DNA of 64,000 nucleotides from Symsagittifera roscoffensis. Lineage: Eukaryota; Xenacoelomorpha; Acoela; Convolutidae. This document shows, one piece after another, positions 11,074 through 22,171 of this stretch; within the stretch, counting starts at the first letter, position 1; every line of letters starts with the position of its first letter. Both the position numbers and the translations under genes were made by a program. The stretch is taken from positions 27,466,057-27,530,056 of the forward strand of contig NC_087070.1 of the NCBI RefSeq assembly GCF_963678635.1. Direction: 5' to 3'. The notes below the pieces were generated by a model that was given only the letters and a program-made list of their open reading frames with translations, did no database searches and had not been told where the DNA came from.

Positions 11074-11400
11074 AAAAGAGGGAAATGTTATCCGTACGGA
11101 TATTATAGCAAAACGTCTTTCATGAATGATATAGATTTAGGTGCTAGACTACCAGTTGGTAATGATTACATATTATAAACCTAACTGACATTGATCAACA
11201 TATAGAAGTCTGATGATTAAATAAGTACCTAATTATACATAATGACATATGTACTAGTTCCTATGAGGCACTGTCTCTCAAATTATACGAGGTCACTGTC
11301 AGCCAGACTTAAACATAGCAAGTTGAATTTAAGTCGTTATCTTTTCTTGTTTCATTCTAATCTTAACACAAACCTCCACACGTGCATAACGACATAGAGT
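11074..11400 (+). repeat. Polypurine tract and start of 3' LTR
   Basis: A purine run AAAAAGAGGGAAA (11074-11086) is followed immediately by TGTTATCC, the expected TG start of an LTR, 34 bp after the last ORF ends. The LTR's CA end and a target duplication could not be located because no 5' LTR is in the window, so the right boundary is a guess. Confidence 0.6.
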
Positions 11401-13837
11401 ATACCTCACCTAACAGATGAGGGTATAACAGATGAGGGAAGCCAACAGAGGAACGGTTTCAGGGTTAAGCCTACCTCGACGTTCATATCTGCCTTGGCCA
11501 GTTGATCCTCAATGTTTGGTAATTCCGCCCGCTCGGCTGACCTACTGTGGCTCAACAGTATACCGCTCCCAGAGCCGTGTTGGGCTTTGGGTAGTTAAGA
11601 TTTCCCACTGCATCCCTGAATAAGGCACAATTATTTTGTTTTGAGTTGTCTTTTCCACATGCAAAAGAAGATTTTTTAAACTTCTGTATGAGTCCCTGGT
11701 TTTACTCGAATCACTAACACAACTAACTCGTCACCTAACTCCATGTCTTTCTTACTCCCTTTTCATCCCTTTGTGACAGGTTTAGAAATCCACACCATGA
11801 TGCTCCGCTGAGCCACAATTCGCACACGTCTTCGGCGTGTCCATGTTGTCTACGACATTTGAACTTTATTCTTTGCCGAACCTAATTTTGCCACATTTTC
11901 GACATGAATATGCCGCCAATCAACAATTCTCCCGCGAATTAGACGAGATTTACCACGAAACGACTTGATTCTTACCACCGAATGGAGAACTAAATTAGCC
12001 GACTAACTTAATGACATGAACTAAGCGCCAAATTAGTAAACTGAAAGACTCAATAATCAAAATAATCATTAAAAGAAACAACTAAACTACGATCTGAAAT
12101 TGGAATCTTAATCATCCAAAACGTATTGCCATTGTCACATGTCATCCCTGTGCTTGCTCTAACTTGACCCCGAAGTTGCAAGTAACGCCAAGTAACGCCT
12201 TAGTTTTATGACAACAAACTGCCTTGACTTCAATCTGTTATCTTCGGGTGAGGGACGGTTGTCCTTCGATAAAATTTAGAAGGCCACCGACATGGTCGCA
12301 GCTCGTTGCTGCGCACTCTATCAATGAACGCCGAATTTTCGTCTCAGCATCGACTCCTCTGGATCACTTAGCCTTCGAACATTCTCCAGATTATCTAAAA
12401 ACTTGTCGATGGTCCTAAAACCAATCATTACTTGATGACCCTTCAAGCCAGACCCCAACCGGTTCAGCAATATTGCGAATATCAATTTCGGTGTGCAGCG
12501 TTTTTCAAAGGTCTTGAGCATCACACAACTTTGTATACTTCCTTCTAGTTTGCCTAGAAAGTCGGTGCAGCCTTAATTGTGAATCAGACAAGTTATCCTC
12601 AGCAAAATGGAATTTCATTATCGCGATCTAGGTGTCATCCTTGAAGCACTTGGGTTTCTTGGAGGTCTTGTTTGGCCTGTGACCATGTTATCTGTAACTG
12701 GATCTTGACATTCAACTCATGAAAGTCTTTTTTGTCCTGTCCAGCGCTTGTGCACGAGCATCTGGCGAGCTGTCGTCTGTTCATGTGTACGCATGCTGTA
12801 GGAAACATGTTCGGAACTTGAGATAGAAATTTCAGCTGGGAAATTGTCGTGGAGCATGGGTCTCATGTTCACTGGCATGCTCACCGCTGTTGGGAGGTGC
12901 TCACTTAACCTTGGAGCACAGATTTCTCTCGATCCCGTTCTCCTCTTAGATCCTGTCCGCGGCGGGCTCACGTTTGTCCTTCTCAGCAAGACGTCCAACT
13001 ACTGTTGGATTGAAGCGGAAATTCTATCTGACTGTCTTTTTGCCTCCATGCCGCTTCTATCCGCGGCGGGTTCACGTTTGTCCTTCTCAGCAAGACGTCC
13101 AACTACTGTTGGATTGAAGCGGAAATTCTATCTGACTGCCTTTTTGCCTCCATGCCGCCTCTATGCCACTTCGTCTCTAGTTTTTCTTGGAGATTTTTCA
13201 GCACCCCCAGATCTTGCTTTATCGAGTCTTTCTGTGTTCGGAGCCTTCTCTCGACTCCATGATTTGTTTTGTCACCCTGTAACTTGTGACCTGCAGCATT
13301 TGATGAAAAATCTCTATGGAAACTCCCCTGTTGGGTTGAATTTTGCATTGGATGTATTTATGCTGTTTCATAATTCATCTCATTTCGCTAGACTCCATGT
13401 TTTTCCTAGCCTTCTCAGGAACACTTTCATGTTCACCGACTTTGTGCTCGAGGCTGCAGACGATGTAGTGTTTGTTCTCACTTAAGCATCCGCTATTGTT
13501 TTCCTGGAAGTGAGAGCAGAAATCAGTGAGGAACTGACGTGGCAGGAATCTTTGGTACCTTCGGGATCTTCAGTGTTTGAGGTCTGGCTGCTTGGGTGCC
13601 CTTTCACCGAGATTAACGTTTCCCTGATTGTCAACCCGACAGTGCTGACTAACAAGAAAGTTGAGAACTTTCGCGGCATGGTTCAACCTGAGGCAGAGCT
13701 CACGCTTTTCTTCATTTCCACCAAAATTCTTGTGCCTGAAATTTTGGCGAGATCTCTGCCGTGTGCTGCTCTTGGAACCCTTGAATTCATAGCCGTGTCA
13801 AAGAGCGCCTGGGTACTCTATCTGAGTCCCGTTCTAC
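11400..13837. other. Unassigned repetitive-looking region, no supported gene
   Basis: About 2.4 kb with ORFs on both strands and no recognisable domain. A minus-strand ORF at 13348-13103 is strongly charged and heptad-like (coiled coil possible), and a neighbouring minus-strand ORF (12524-12321) could be a decayed retroelement gag, but neither has a diagnostic motif. The plus-strand ORF at 12844-13485 runs through the 104-bp tandem duplication and looks like chance. Confidence 0.4.
12956..13163. repeat. 104-bp tandem duplication (2 copies)
   Basis: Copies 12956-13059 and 13060-13163 both start TCCGCGGCGGG and are identical except for a few substitutions. The unit is not a multiple of three. 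Confidence 0.95.
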
Positions 13838-13845
13838 GTTTGGTG

Positions 13846-15255
13846 GGCAGGACGATAATTCGTCGCAAGCGACCATTCGTAGCATTTGTAAAAAGCGACT
13901 ATTTGCAGCATGCGACCACTCGTAGCAAGAGACTATCAAAAAAATTAGATTGCAGGGTTCAAATAAAGAAAAAGGAAACTTTATATCGAAATTGAATGAG
14001 AGGCCCTCAAGTTGCTTGAGAATATTATTGTTAGTATAAGTTTTAAGGAGTTCAACTAATCTGGTTTGACTTTTTTCGTGTTTTGCTACTTTAGCGGCCT
14101 TTTCCTGGCAATTATTCTTGCCAATTTATTCTCCGACAGACTTTGTTTTATTCTCAGGAATTGGATAACTTCGTGAATGGTGGGCTGAGCACACCTCATC
14201 CCCATCTGGAAGGCCCTATGCCATCCCTCCACCGAATTAATTATTTTTTTTGCATTCCATTTTTCGCGTTTTCGAACTGGTTCCAGAGTGAAACAGTTAA
14301 TCGCCCAACTCCTCTGCCTCCTCGGATGATAGTTCCAACCCAAGTTGAGTCACAGTAATCGACGTAACCAAATGAAGGGGACTCGTAACTTTGGTCGTAC
14401 ACTTCAGAGCACAAAGCAGTCACGCCGATTTCGAAGTCAAGCTCAGATATCAGTGCCAAACAACGAATATCCTGGGTTCATTTCTTTCAATTGTTTGAAG
14501 GCCCGAATGTATTGCTCTTCACTTTTGTTTTGAAGAAGAAACACATCTAATGGAACAGTTTGATCGTTAACCACAGCATGAATTGTAAAAATTTGATAAA
14601 ATAACGCGGGACATGCTTTAAATGTCCCACCTGCAAAGGCTCACTTTCCTAATTTTTTTTCACTTTATTGCTTCTTTCTTGCATGGAATATTTTTGCAAC
14701 TATGTTCTCCAGATGTGGTGATAATTAAATCTGCGATGGTGGCAACAGAAATTTTACACGGTCTCTTGATTTATCGCCGGATGGATTTATCAGTTATTAA
14801 GTTGTGGCGGCTTAGATTGAAGATTCTCCATCGTGGACAAATTGCTGTTTTCCTCGCTCGCTCATGACAAAGTTTAAAAACATATTGGTATCAATAAATG
14901 TGATGATTTGCAAGAAGCAATTGAAACGAATGAATCGATGCAAAGGTGTTTTAGATGCTACTAACGTTAAACTACTCTTATTTTTACTTTTATTTTAAAT
15001 CAAATTGGTATTTATTTCAAAACTGATGCCAAACTGAAAAAATTTCAATACTCGTTGGGTTTTAACCCTCCCACAGCCACCGCAAAATTTTTTGTTCAGC
15101 TCGCATCATTTTTGTTCCCTCCCATTAGCAATTAATCGTGCTGCTAATTGTCGCTGGCTACGAATTGACGCTTGTGTGGAATTGTGGCCTTTATAAAAAT
15201 GCTGCGAATAGTCTCTTGCGACCAATCGTCGCTTGCGACGAACTGTCGCATCACG
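13846..15255 (-). mobile_element. FLYWCH/MULE-type DNA transposon, decayed, with TIRs and 8-bp target duplication
   Basis: The element is bounded by inverted sequences containing TTCGTCGCAAGCGAC on the left (about 13858) and its complement on the right (about 15226-15242). It is flanked by the 8-bp direct repeat GTTTGGTG at 13838-13845 and 15256-15263. Between them the minus strand carries fragments of a MULE transposase. At 1410 bp it is shorter than autonomous elements of this type and is broken by stops. MULE insertions usually duplicate 8-9 bp, which agrees. Confidence 0.7.
14080..14880 (-). pseudogene. FLYWCH zinc finger-MULE transposase remnant
   Basis: Read leftwards, the N-terminal part (about 14880-14640) resembles a FLYWCH finger (KQQFVHDG near the start and an ITTSGEHSCK block). 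Next comes a MULE segment, HAVVNDQTVPLDVFLLQNKS followed by EEQYIRAFKQLKE (about 14600-14490). The C-terminal signature comprises DSTWVGTIIRGGRG, SLWNQFENAK and NSVEGWHRAFQ (14370-14190), then FLRIKQSLSEN. The frame changes between these blocks and stops are present, so it is a pseudogene. The host family is inferred from the TWIG...RGGRG and NN-x-VEGWH pattern known from MULE/FLYWCH transposases. Confidence 0.75.
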
Positions 15256-15522
15256 GTTTGGTGTTCACGCTGACCTGCCCATAACTGGTTTTGGGCCACA
15301 GCTGGCATGTGTCGAAGTCACAAGTTGTTCACTCTTCTGTTCAGATGGGCCCGTATGCTAAAACCTGTCTTCATCAGATCAGTCCAGTTTATCTTGCTGT
15401 TTTTTTGCCCAATTGTGACCATGATGCGGTCGCCAATTTTCAAGATTCTTTGTTCATGTGTGTCTTAAATTATCTTCGTTAACTTGTCGGAAGTCATTTG
15501 TTATATCATTAAAAATCTGATT

Positions 15523-15617
15523 GCACCCCTGTAATTTATTAATTATGAATGGAATTTAACGCTTTTTCCAGTAGTTCGCAAGAAAGAATATTCACATCAC
15601 AAATATCTTTAACCTGC
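15523..15617 (-). repeat. Left copy of a ~95-bp inverted repeat flanking the BEL/Pao fragment
   Basis: Its reverse complement contains TACTGGAAAAAGCG, then TTCATAATTAATAAAT and GTGCA, aligning with 19281-19370 on the plus strand with a few mismatches and small gaps. Confidence 0.8.
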
Positions 15618-15639
15618 AATCAGTCTATTTGGTGGAAGC

Positions 15640-18600
15640 GCTCAACTTTGATTTGATAGCTATCGCAAAACTGAACAACGTGTAACCCCGATATGACCAT
15701 CTACGACATTTTGCGTTTCCTAATCTCGTCGACCATTCGGTACACATTCTACTTGGCGTCGACGCTTTCTGGCATTTCACAGAGAAGGAAAATCTGAAGG
15801 GCTCTACCGGCAGTGTATATGGGGTGCGCAACTTGCTGGGATGGACGATAACCGGCTCGCTTCGTCAAAAGATTTTCGATGAGCAGTGCAACTATCATCT
15901 AAGCAATTTCATAGACATTAAGCAACACGAGGATGCTTCCTTAAATGAAACTGTTGAAAAACTTTGGAAATTTGAAGAAACCGGCACAACTTCTAAAGGA
16001 CTATTTTCGAGCAAACGGGCAATTAGAGTTTAAGAAACAAAGCATTCAGCATGACGGAACCCGCTACCGAATCAATTTGCCTTGGAGGAACAACATAACG
16101 GTGCCAAAAAACTACCTTGATGCTATAGCATAGCTTGAATCTCTATAAGGACGACTACAAAAGAAAAAAGCAACACTGCAACTCTACGACCAATCTTCAT
16201 CAACAGATATTGATAAAGGTTACGTGATACCCGTAATTTTCCTACATACACCACCGTTACGAATATGGTACCTACCGCACCATCTGGTTATAAATGCCCA
16301 GAAGCCTGGAAAACTTCGACCTGTATCAAAAACTGCATCGAAATTCAAGGGCATTTCTTTCAATTCCTGTTTAGAGATCGGACCGGATCTAATTAACCCT
16401 ATGTTTGGTTTGCTAATGAGGCTTAGAGAAAAACCAATAGCACTTTCTGGTGATATAGAAGGCCGGTTTTTGCACATAGGCATAAAAGAAGACAATCAAA
16501 ATGTACCCAAGGAATTAAGCAGTATCAGTATACGCGTCTAATCTTTGGAGCTAAGTGCTCGCCCGCAATAGCCATATTCGCACTTCATCAACCAGCCGTC
16601 GAATTCTGCAACAAAAAACCCAACATACAGCAACTAATTCGGAACAGCTTCTACATGGATGACTTCGTTCGCTCCTACGACAACCTACTGGAAGCACAAG
16701 AATCAAATAAAGCTTTGAAGGTGGCACTCCAAAAAAGAGGATTCAATTTAACCAAGTTTATATCGAGTGCTACATAAATGGTTGATTTCCTCAACGAACC
16801 CAAAACTGAAAACAAGAGTACTTGTCAACGGGATTTGGGAGTGAAGTCGGTGACTATGAATGACACGCTCATCATTCAACTCAAACTGAAAAACAATTTA
16901 ACGGCTAAAGAAATGTCTCTAAGTAAAATTCTGACTACTGTGGCCAGAATCTATGATCCACTGGGATTCATAGCACCACTTGTCATAACTCTCAAAATAC
17001 CGCCTCAAAAGCTTTGGCGATCGGGTATAAAATTGGGATAAAAAAATCCTCAAAAATGGACCCGACAGTGCTGACAAAATAATGTTAAATTACCGAGATT
17101 TATAGGCCAAATCGACAGACAGAGCAATATGCAATTACTTGTTTTCACCGATGCTTCTCAAGGCGCCATGACAGCTTGAATATACATCTGTATTTCCAAC
17201 CAAGCCCATAAACAATCATCATTTATGATTGGAAGAACCAACGTCGCACCACTTAACCAAGAAAGTATACCCAACCTCGAACTGCAAGCTGCAGTATTTG
17301 GTGCACATCTTTGCAAGTTTACAACCGAAGAATCTCGACTAAATTTTAACGCTATTGATTTCTGGACGGTTACTACGACTGTACTTGCATGGATCAACAG
17401 TCCGGAAACGCAGAAATCTTACTGTTCGAACAGAATTAACGAAAATCTGTCCGTTTCTGAAGATCAACAGTGGCATCATATACCAGGTAAACAGAACCCG
17501 GCCGGAACCCGGTCAGATAAACTTCGCCTCAGGACGTGGAACAACTTTGGTTGCAGCCACCAGAATTTCTACTTTTACCAGAATCTGATTGGCCTCAACC
17601 AAAAGTACAGAACTACGCAGTTACTCAACTGGTTTTCACAACTACAGACAAGGGGAGAACTCTTATACTAAAAATCGACAGTGCATATGAACGCTTTGGT
17701 GAAACGTGAAAACATTTCTACTACGGAAAAAGGGAACCAATCATTGATGTTTCGAGATTTTCCGATTGGCTTCGTCTAATCTGCGCAACTGCTCATGTTT
17801 CACAGTTCAAGGACATTCTTCAACAAAAACGAAAACGCGATTTAACAATAGAAGACCGGGAGATGGCTAAAACTCTTCTTGTGAGCAATCACAACACGCT
17901 ACTTTCCCTGACACTATTAAACGTTTAACTTTTAAAAAAGCATTGGACAACAAAGATGCTTTAGTGCCATACTCAACATTTATGGCTGGTAATTTTAATC
18001 GTGCGCGAGGACGACTGAGATATTCACCAATGCCAGATGCAACTAAGTACCCTAATATTTTACATGCAAAGGAAACTTTGATTCATTTTATGATCAAAAA
18101 CGCTCATCATAAGTTCATGCAACTCTGCACCGATTTTGTACAACACTACCTGCAATAAAGCTTTATAATTTTGGGTCTTAGAAAAGCCTTGAGACACATT
18201 CGCCACCACTGTTTCTTGTGCCACCGCTTTCACGGGAAAGGTTTAAACCCTTTCATGGCTGATCTACCTCCACAGCGCTTCGATAACCCGGAAACTAATC
18301 CATATTCAATCAAGAACGTTGGACTAGACTACATCGGTCCGTTCTACATTGCTGAAAAAGATACCACCGAAAAAAAACTACATTTGTCTCTTTACTTGTG
18401 TAGCAACGCACGCAATCCATCTGGAAACTACTGACAATCTGACAACTGAAAATAATTTGACAGCAATTCGTAGATTCGTGGCACACGTGGTTCTCCAAAA
18501 CTATTTCTTTCGTATAACGCAGCATACTTTGTCGCATCACATAAAAAAATCATCAAGCAACCCTTAGACATCAACAAAAACGAAATAGCCACCAAGCTTC

Positions 18601-19217
18601 ATCAGAACTCAATCTAATGGCGTCTCAACCCACCATCTGCTCCTCATTTTAATGTGGTGTGGTAACGTCTCGTTTCGATCAACAAACGAGTGTTTCTGTT
18701 GAATCTAAGATCGGACAGACTTTCCAGGGACCTTTTTTCAACTTTTGTAGTAGAATGCGAAGGCCTCATCAACTCAAGACCGCTGACCCATGTAAGTTGC
18801 GACATTAATGACATCTTACCTTTTACACTCTACCATTTCCTACTTGGGACACATTCAGTTACGCTTCTGCAGCTTGATTCTATGACCAAACAAATACCAA
18901 CAAACTAAGCAACAAATCCTGGAAGCTAACCAAGGACCGACTAGACATTTTCTGGAAGCAACGACTGAAAGAATACGCTCCAACCCTGATCAAACGAACC
19001 AAGTGGAACCAAAAAGAGTAAACCGTAGAAAAGCATGACCTCGTGTGGTTCCTCGAAGACTTTACTCCACGAGGCATATGGCACCTGGGTAAAGTTGTTG
19101 AAAATTTTACCGGTCCTGATGGTATTGCGAGCTCATGCGTAATCAAAACAGCATTAGAAACACTTACTAGACACGCAGTGAAACTAGCTTTAGTTGAAGC
19201 GAAAACGTATTTTTAGA
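15640..19217 (+). pseudogene. BEL/Pao retrotransposon pol remnant
   Basis: Blocks in the BEL/Pao order on the plus strand. Protease end: HILLGVDAFWHF (15745-15780) and RNLLGWTITG. RT (16224-17041): WYLPHHLVINAQKPGKLRPV, SKFKGISFNSCL, GPDLINPMFGLLMR and the catalytic FYMDDFV near 16650. RNase H: LLVFTDASQGAMTA and NLELQAAVFGAHL, 17130-17360. Integrase: cysteines in HHCFLCHRFHGKG, then GLDYIGPF, 18190-18350, and ECEGLINSRPLTHVS at 18750. The C-terminal domain found after BEL integrases: HDLVWFLEDF and WHLGKVV, about 19036-19115. Many frameshifts and stops interrupt it. gag is not recognised upstream, where the MULE is inserted. Confidence 0.9.
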
Positions 19218-19280
19218 CCTCACTAGCAATTGTAATACCAAGCCTTAACCCCTCTGGTGTCCGTAACTCAAGCTCCTTCG

Positions 19281-19370
19281 AGGTTATTTGTAATGTGAAT
19301 CATATTTCACGTGAATTACTGGAAAAAGCGGTAAATTCTATTCATAATTAATAAATAATACTGCACCCAA
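19281..19370 (+). repeat. Right copy of the ~95-bp inverted repeat flanking the BEL/Pao fragment
   Basis: Plus-strand GGTTATTTGTAATGTGAAT, TACTGGAAAAAGCGG and TTCATAATTAATAAAT match the reverse complement of 15523-15617. LTRs would be direct repeats, so this arrangement is unexpected for a simple BEL insertion. Confidence 0.8.
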
Positions 19371-19439
19371 AATTAATAGAGTTTCTATTGAGTTTGGGTG
19401 ATACTAGTGTTATTGGAATTACTATTCAGCTGTTAGCAG

Positions 19440-20110
19440 ATCGTGAGTTTGTGATTCTTAATAGCGAACAGGTATAAACAATGATAGCTGGAGTAACTCA
19501 AGGAAGTGCTCTGGGGCCCATTTTATTTGATTTGTATATTCAAAATATCTCGTGCACGAAAGACCTACTAGTGAAGTTTGCAGATGACTTTACGATAGAG
19601 GCAGAAAACCAAAAATGTCTTGACGACGCAGCAAAGGAGGTGATTCAACAGATTGAAGAAAATTGTTTAGTCACTAACACTGGAAAAACAAAGTTGCTGA
19701 ACTTCAGTAGGAGGAAAAAATCGAAGAGCTATGGTCTGATAATCAATGGTGTTAACATTAAAGAAGTTGATGAAGTGAAATTGCTTGGATATCAAGTCAA
19801 ATATTAAAAACACTCAATTGGGATAAACATATTCAGAAGATGAGATCAAAGTTGAACTCATGCCTGTACCATATGAAGGTCCTTAAGAAAAGCGTAAATA
19901 TAGGAAAGCTGCAGAATTTACACTGCCACTCTTTTATTTTGCCGAATCTGATGTATTGTTTAAGTCTTTTCTATAACTTTTCGACACCATCTCAAAAACA
20001 AACTCTCAATTCCCATCAGAAGAAAGCTATCCAGCTGCTACTTCCAAGTCTGCGAGCCAAGCCTTCTTTAGACTCTCTCATGCAACAGATTGCTGGAAAG
20101 ACTTGGTAGA
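19440..20110 (+). mobile_element. 3' end of a second LINE (Jockey/CR1-like RT)
   Basis: An RT palm fragment begins with GVTQGSALGPILFDLYI (19488-19540) and has the catalytic FADDFTI near 19577-19595, then NTGKTKLLNFSRR and LGYQVK to 19807. After a frameshift the thumb region continues (19840-20109) with KHIQKMRSKLNSCLYHMKVL and ILPNLMYCLSLF, typical of the C-terminal region of Jockey/CR1-like LINEs. The 5' part of the ORF and the endonuclease are absent, as in a usual 5'-truncated LINE insertion. No obvious poly-A tail follows. Confidence 0.8.
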
Positions 20111-20410
20111 GAATGGAGACTTCAGGGATGCTGGAAGAGTATCAACGACTATCACGACTTCGCCAGAAAACGAGAATGGTGTTTGCGAGGACAGAAATCC
20201 GGAGAAAGCAATTTATTCCATCACATTCAAAGCTTCTAAGTCCAGAAAATCAGAGAATGACTGTAAACTACTAACTGTTCCATGCCTTCTATGCCCCCTC
20301 TATCCAATGTCATTCCATTTTAATTGCAATCAGTATCTCAATAGTGTAAGCATGAATAATTCAAAGTTTCAAAGTTTATTATTGGAGTGTGCAATCAGAA
20401 TTTTCATGAT

Positions 20411-20937
20411 ATAACAATTGACTTCTGACAAATTAACGAAGATAATTTAAGACATCTACTTCTACTGTGGTTCCTGTGAGTTCGATCGGCGAGAGGAATA
20501 CTTGTTCAAAACAAAGCCCTTATCCTCTTAGCGCTGCGTTGCAGACCCTTCCTGTGCACCACTGGTGTAGACTGTGATGCCTGGTCAACTGCATCTTCTG
20601 GAGTCAGAATGGCGAGGCTTCTCAGGATTTCTGGATGTTGAACCAGTGCTCCAAGTACAATTGATGTGTCCCTCTGAAGTTCTAGTCCGTGATTTCGAAT
20701 CACTTTTCAGGGGGTTAATCCAGACTGTGTCAGATGAAAAATAAGAGCTCGGTGACCCTGCTTTTTCCGTTTTTGCTCTTCTGATCGCTCTGATCCCGTT
20801 CTTTCCGTCCCGCTGCTGCTCAAGCCCGTTTGGTTTGTGGAGCACACCAATTTCACTGAAACTTCTGGTCTGCCCATTTCTTCGTTGGAATGAATTTTTT
20901 TTCTCCCGAGTCGAGATTTTTCACCTAATTTGAAGCA
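20411..20937. other. No gene recognised
   Basis: Minus-strand ORFs of 65-95 codons cross this stretch (for example 20994-20707, Lys/Ser/Arg-rich). They overlap the foldback repeat on the right and share no recognisable motif, so I do not call a gene. Confidence 0.5.
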
Positions 20938-21255
20938 AGATTTGAGCGGTTTGAGCGGTTTTTGTAGACAATTACGCTCAAAATCTTGCTTCAAAATGAA
21001 CGGTTTGAGCGGTTTTTGAACGGTTTATCTAAAAAAACCGCTCAAAAACCGCTCAAATCTTGCGCGGTTTTTGAGCGGTTTTTTTAGATAAACCGCTCAA
21101 AACCGTTCAAATCTTGCGCGGTTTTTGAGCGGTTTTTCTAGATAAACCGTTCAAAAACCGCTGAAACCGCTCATTTTTTGAAGCAAGAATTTGAGCGTAA
21201 TTGTATAAAAAAAATCGCTCAAACCGCTCAAATCTTGCGCGGTTTTTGAGCGGGA
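20938..21255. repeat. Foldback element built of GAGCGGTTT/AACCGCTC modules
   Basis: The left arm has GAGCGGTTTGAGCGG, an AATTACGCTCAA block, TCTTGCTTCAAAATGA and TTATCTA. The right arm carries their complements in reverse order (TAGATAAACCG, TGAAGCAAGAATTTGAGCG, AACCGCTCAAATC). The centre repeats AAATCTTGCGCGGTTTTTG three times. The whole ~318 bp can fold into a long imperfect hairpin with internal secondary hairpins. A single arm recurs at 4516-4582. Confidence 0.85.
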
Positions 21256-21813
21256 ACTCGACCCCGGGTAGCGCAGCTCGAAAGATGGGTCTGATAGCTC
21301 GTACTAGTGCTCAGCTGATTTTTAGGTAATTAAATTTACTAGGTTTTTTTTATTTTCCACCATCGTCCCTAATTTTATCAATTTCAAAACTAGTTTAAAC
21401 ATATCATGTTTTAATTTTATCAGTAAGGTGTTCCGGTGATAGTTGTGTCAGATAGCAACAGGCGCTGGACTCAAGTTAATTAAAAAAATGTTGATGAGCT
21501 TCAATTCTCTAGTTAAACAATTTCAATCAATCATATTAATTATTTTAAAAAATCAAACGGTTCTCATCCTCTATTTTGCCCTATTCAGCTACTAACAGAC
21601 AGGTTTTCAGGTTTTTGACCTAAAATTTACCAAAATTAAGAAAAGAAAAGTTTCTAATTGCGAAACTCTTTTTCAAAAAAACAAATTATTGTGAAGAACT
21701 GACAGCTGCTGTTTTTAATGACCACTGAATGTGTCATTTCCTTTTTTACAGCCTTCTGTTTTTTTCATGACATTTTTTGGAACCAAAAGTTTGCCAAACG
21801 CTGACTTTGGAAG
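21256..21813. other. Intergenic sequence, nothing recognised
   Basis: AT-rich sequence between the foldback repeat and the target site of the giant LTR element. No ORF above 60 codons and no repeat that I can see. Confidence 0.6.
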
Positions 21814-21817
21814 CATG
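21814..21817. other. Target site duplication, left copy (CATG)
   Basis: CATG directly precedes the TGGAACCA start of the 5' LTR and recurs directly after the ACTCA end of the 3' LTR (54561-54564). Confidence 0.8.
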
Positions 21818-22151
21818 TGGAACCAGTTCTAAACTAGAATTTATAATTGGTTGTAAATATAAATCTCTATTTCTGTAAAATAATCCTAACTAACAAATCA
21901 TTTTCCATCTCTAACATTTACACTTATTTGTTAGTGCTGAAACTACTTGTAGTTTTAGCACAAGAGCAGTTTGAATTAAACTTAGAATACAGTTGTTCTC
22001 CTTCTGGAAACTAACCCGCATAAACCAGTATACACTAGATCTATTGAGACTAGGAGATATAAGAGTAAGATTAAGATCGGTATTAGACTAAGAAGTTGCA
22101 CGAACCTATCCGGCCGAAAAGAAGATAGCGCGACAAATAGGTCATAACTCA
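21818..22151 (+). repeat. 5' LTR of the giant element
   Basis: 334 bp, TG...CA. It aligns along its full length with 54185-54560 but lacks about 41 bp near its right end (between GATAGCG and AAATAGGTCATAACTCA). By eye there are about 30 differences over ~330 aligned bases. A TATAAAT box-like sequence sits at 21858-21864, and a GTGCTGAAACTA / TAGTTTTAGCAC inverted repeat occupies about 21936-21962. Confidence 0.9.
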
Positions 22152-22153
22152 TC

Positions 22154-22171
22154 TGGTGCGACCAAAAGTCT
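22154..22171 (+). promoter_or_regulatory. Candidate tRNA primer-binding site
   Basis: TGGTGCGACCAAAAGTC starts two bases after the CA of the 5' LTR. A leading TGG pairs with the CCA end of a tRNA, as in LTR-element primer sites. I cannot assign the tRNA from memory with confidence. Confidence 0.6.

Larger units (their letters stand above)
6710..11400 (+). mobile_element. Ty3/gypsy LTR retrotransposon, plus strand, 5' truncated by the gap
   Basis: The order is protease C-terminus (6710-6990), RT (7100-7930), RNase H-to-integrase linker (8250-8530), integrase (8530-9300), a long downstream reading frame (to 11040), polypurine tract (11074-11086), and the beginning of an LTR (TGTTATCC at 11087). 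gag and most of protease are lost in or beyond the N gap. Several frameshifts and stops break RT and integrase. The RT is similar to that of the minus-strand element at 1-4350. The right end of the LTR could not be fixed, so 11400 is approximate. Confidence 0.85.

Noticed and set aside
11430..11640. Possible rRNA or other structured RNA because of higher GC content
   Set aside because: No recognisable rRNA, tRNA or snRNA core sequence could be matched by eye.
12844..13485. 213-codon plus-strand ORF
   Set aside because: Runs through a 104-bp tandem duplication that is not a multiple of three; no family resemblance, and opposite-strand ORFs are equally long.
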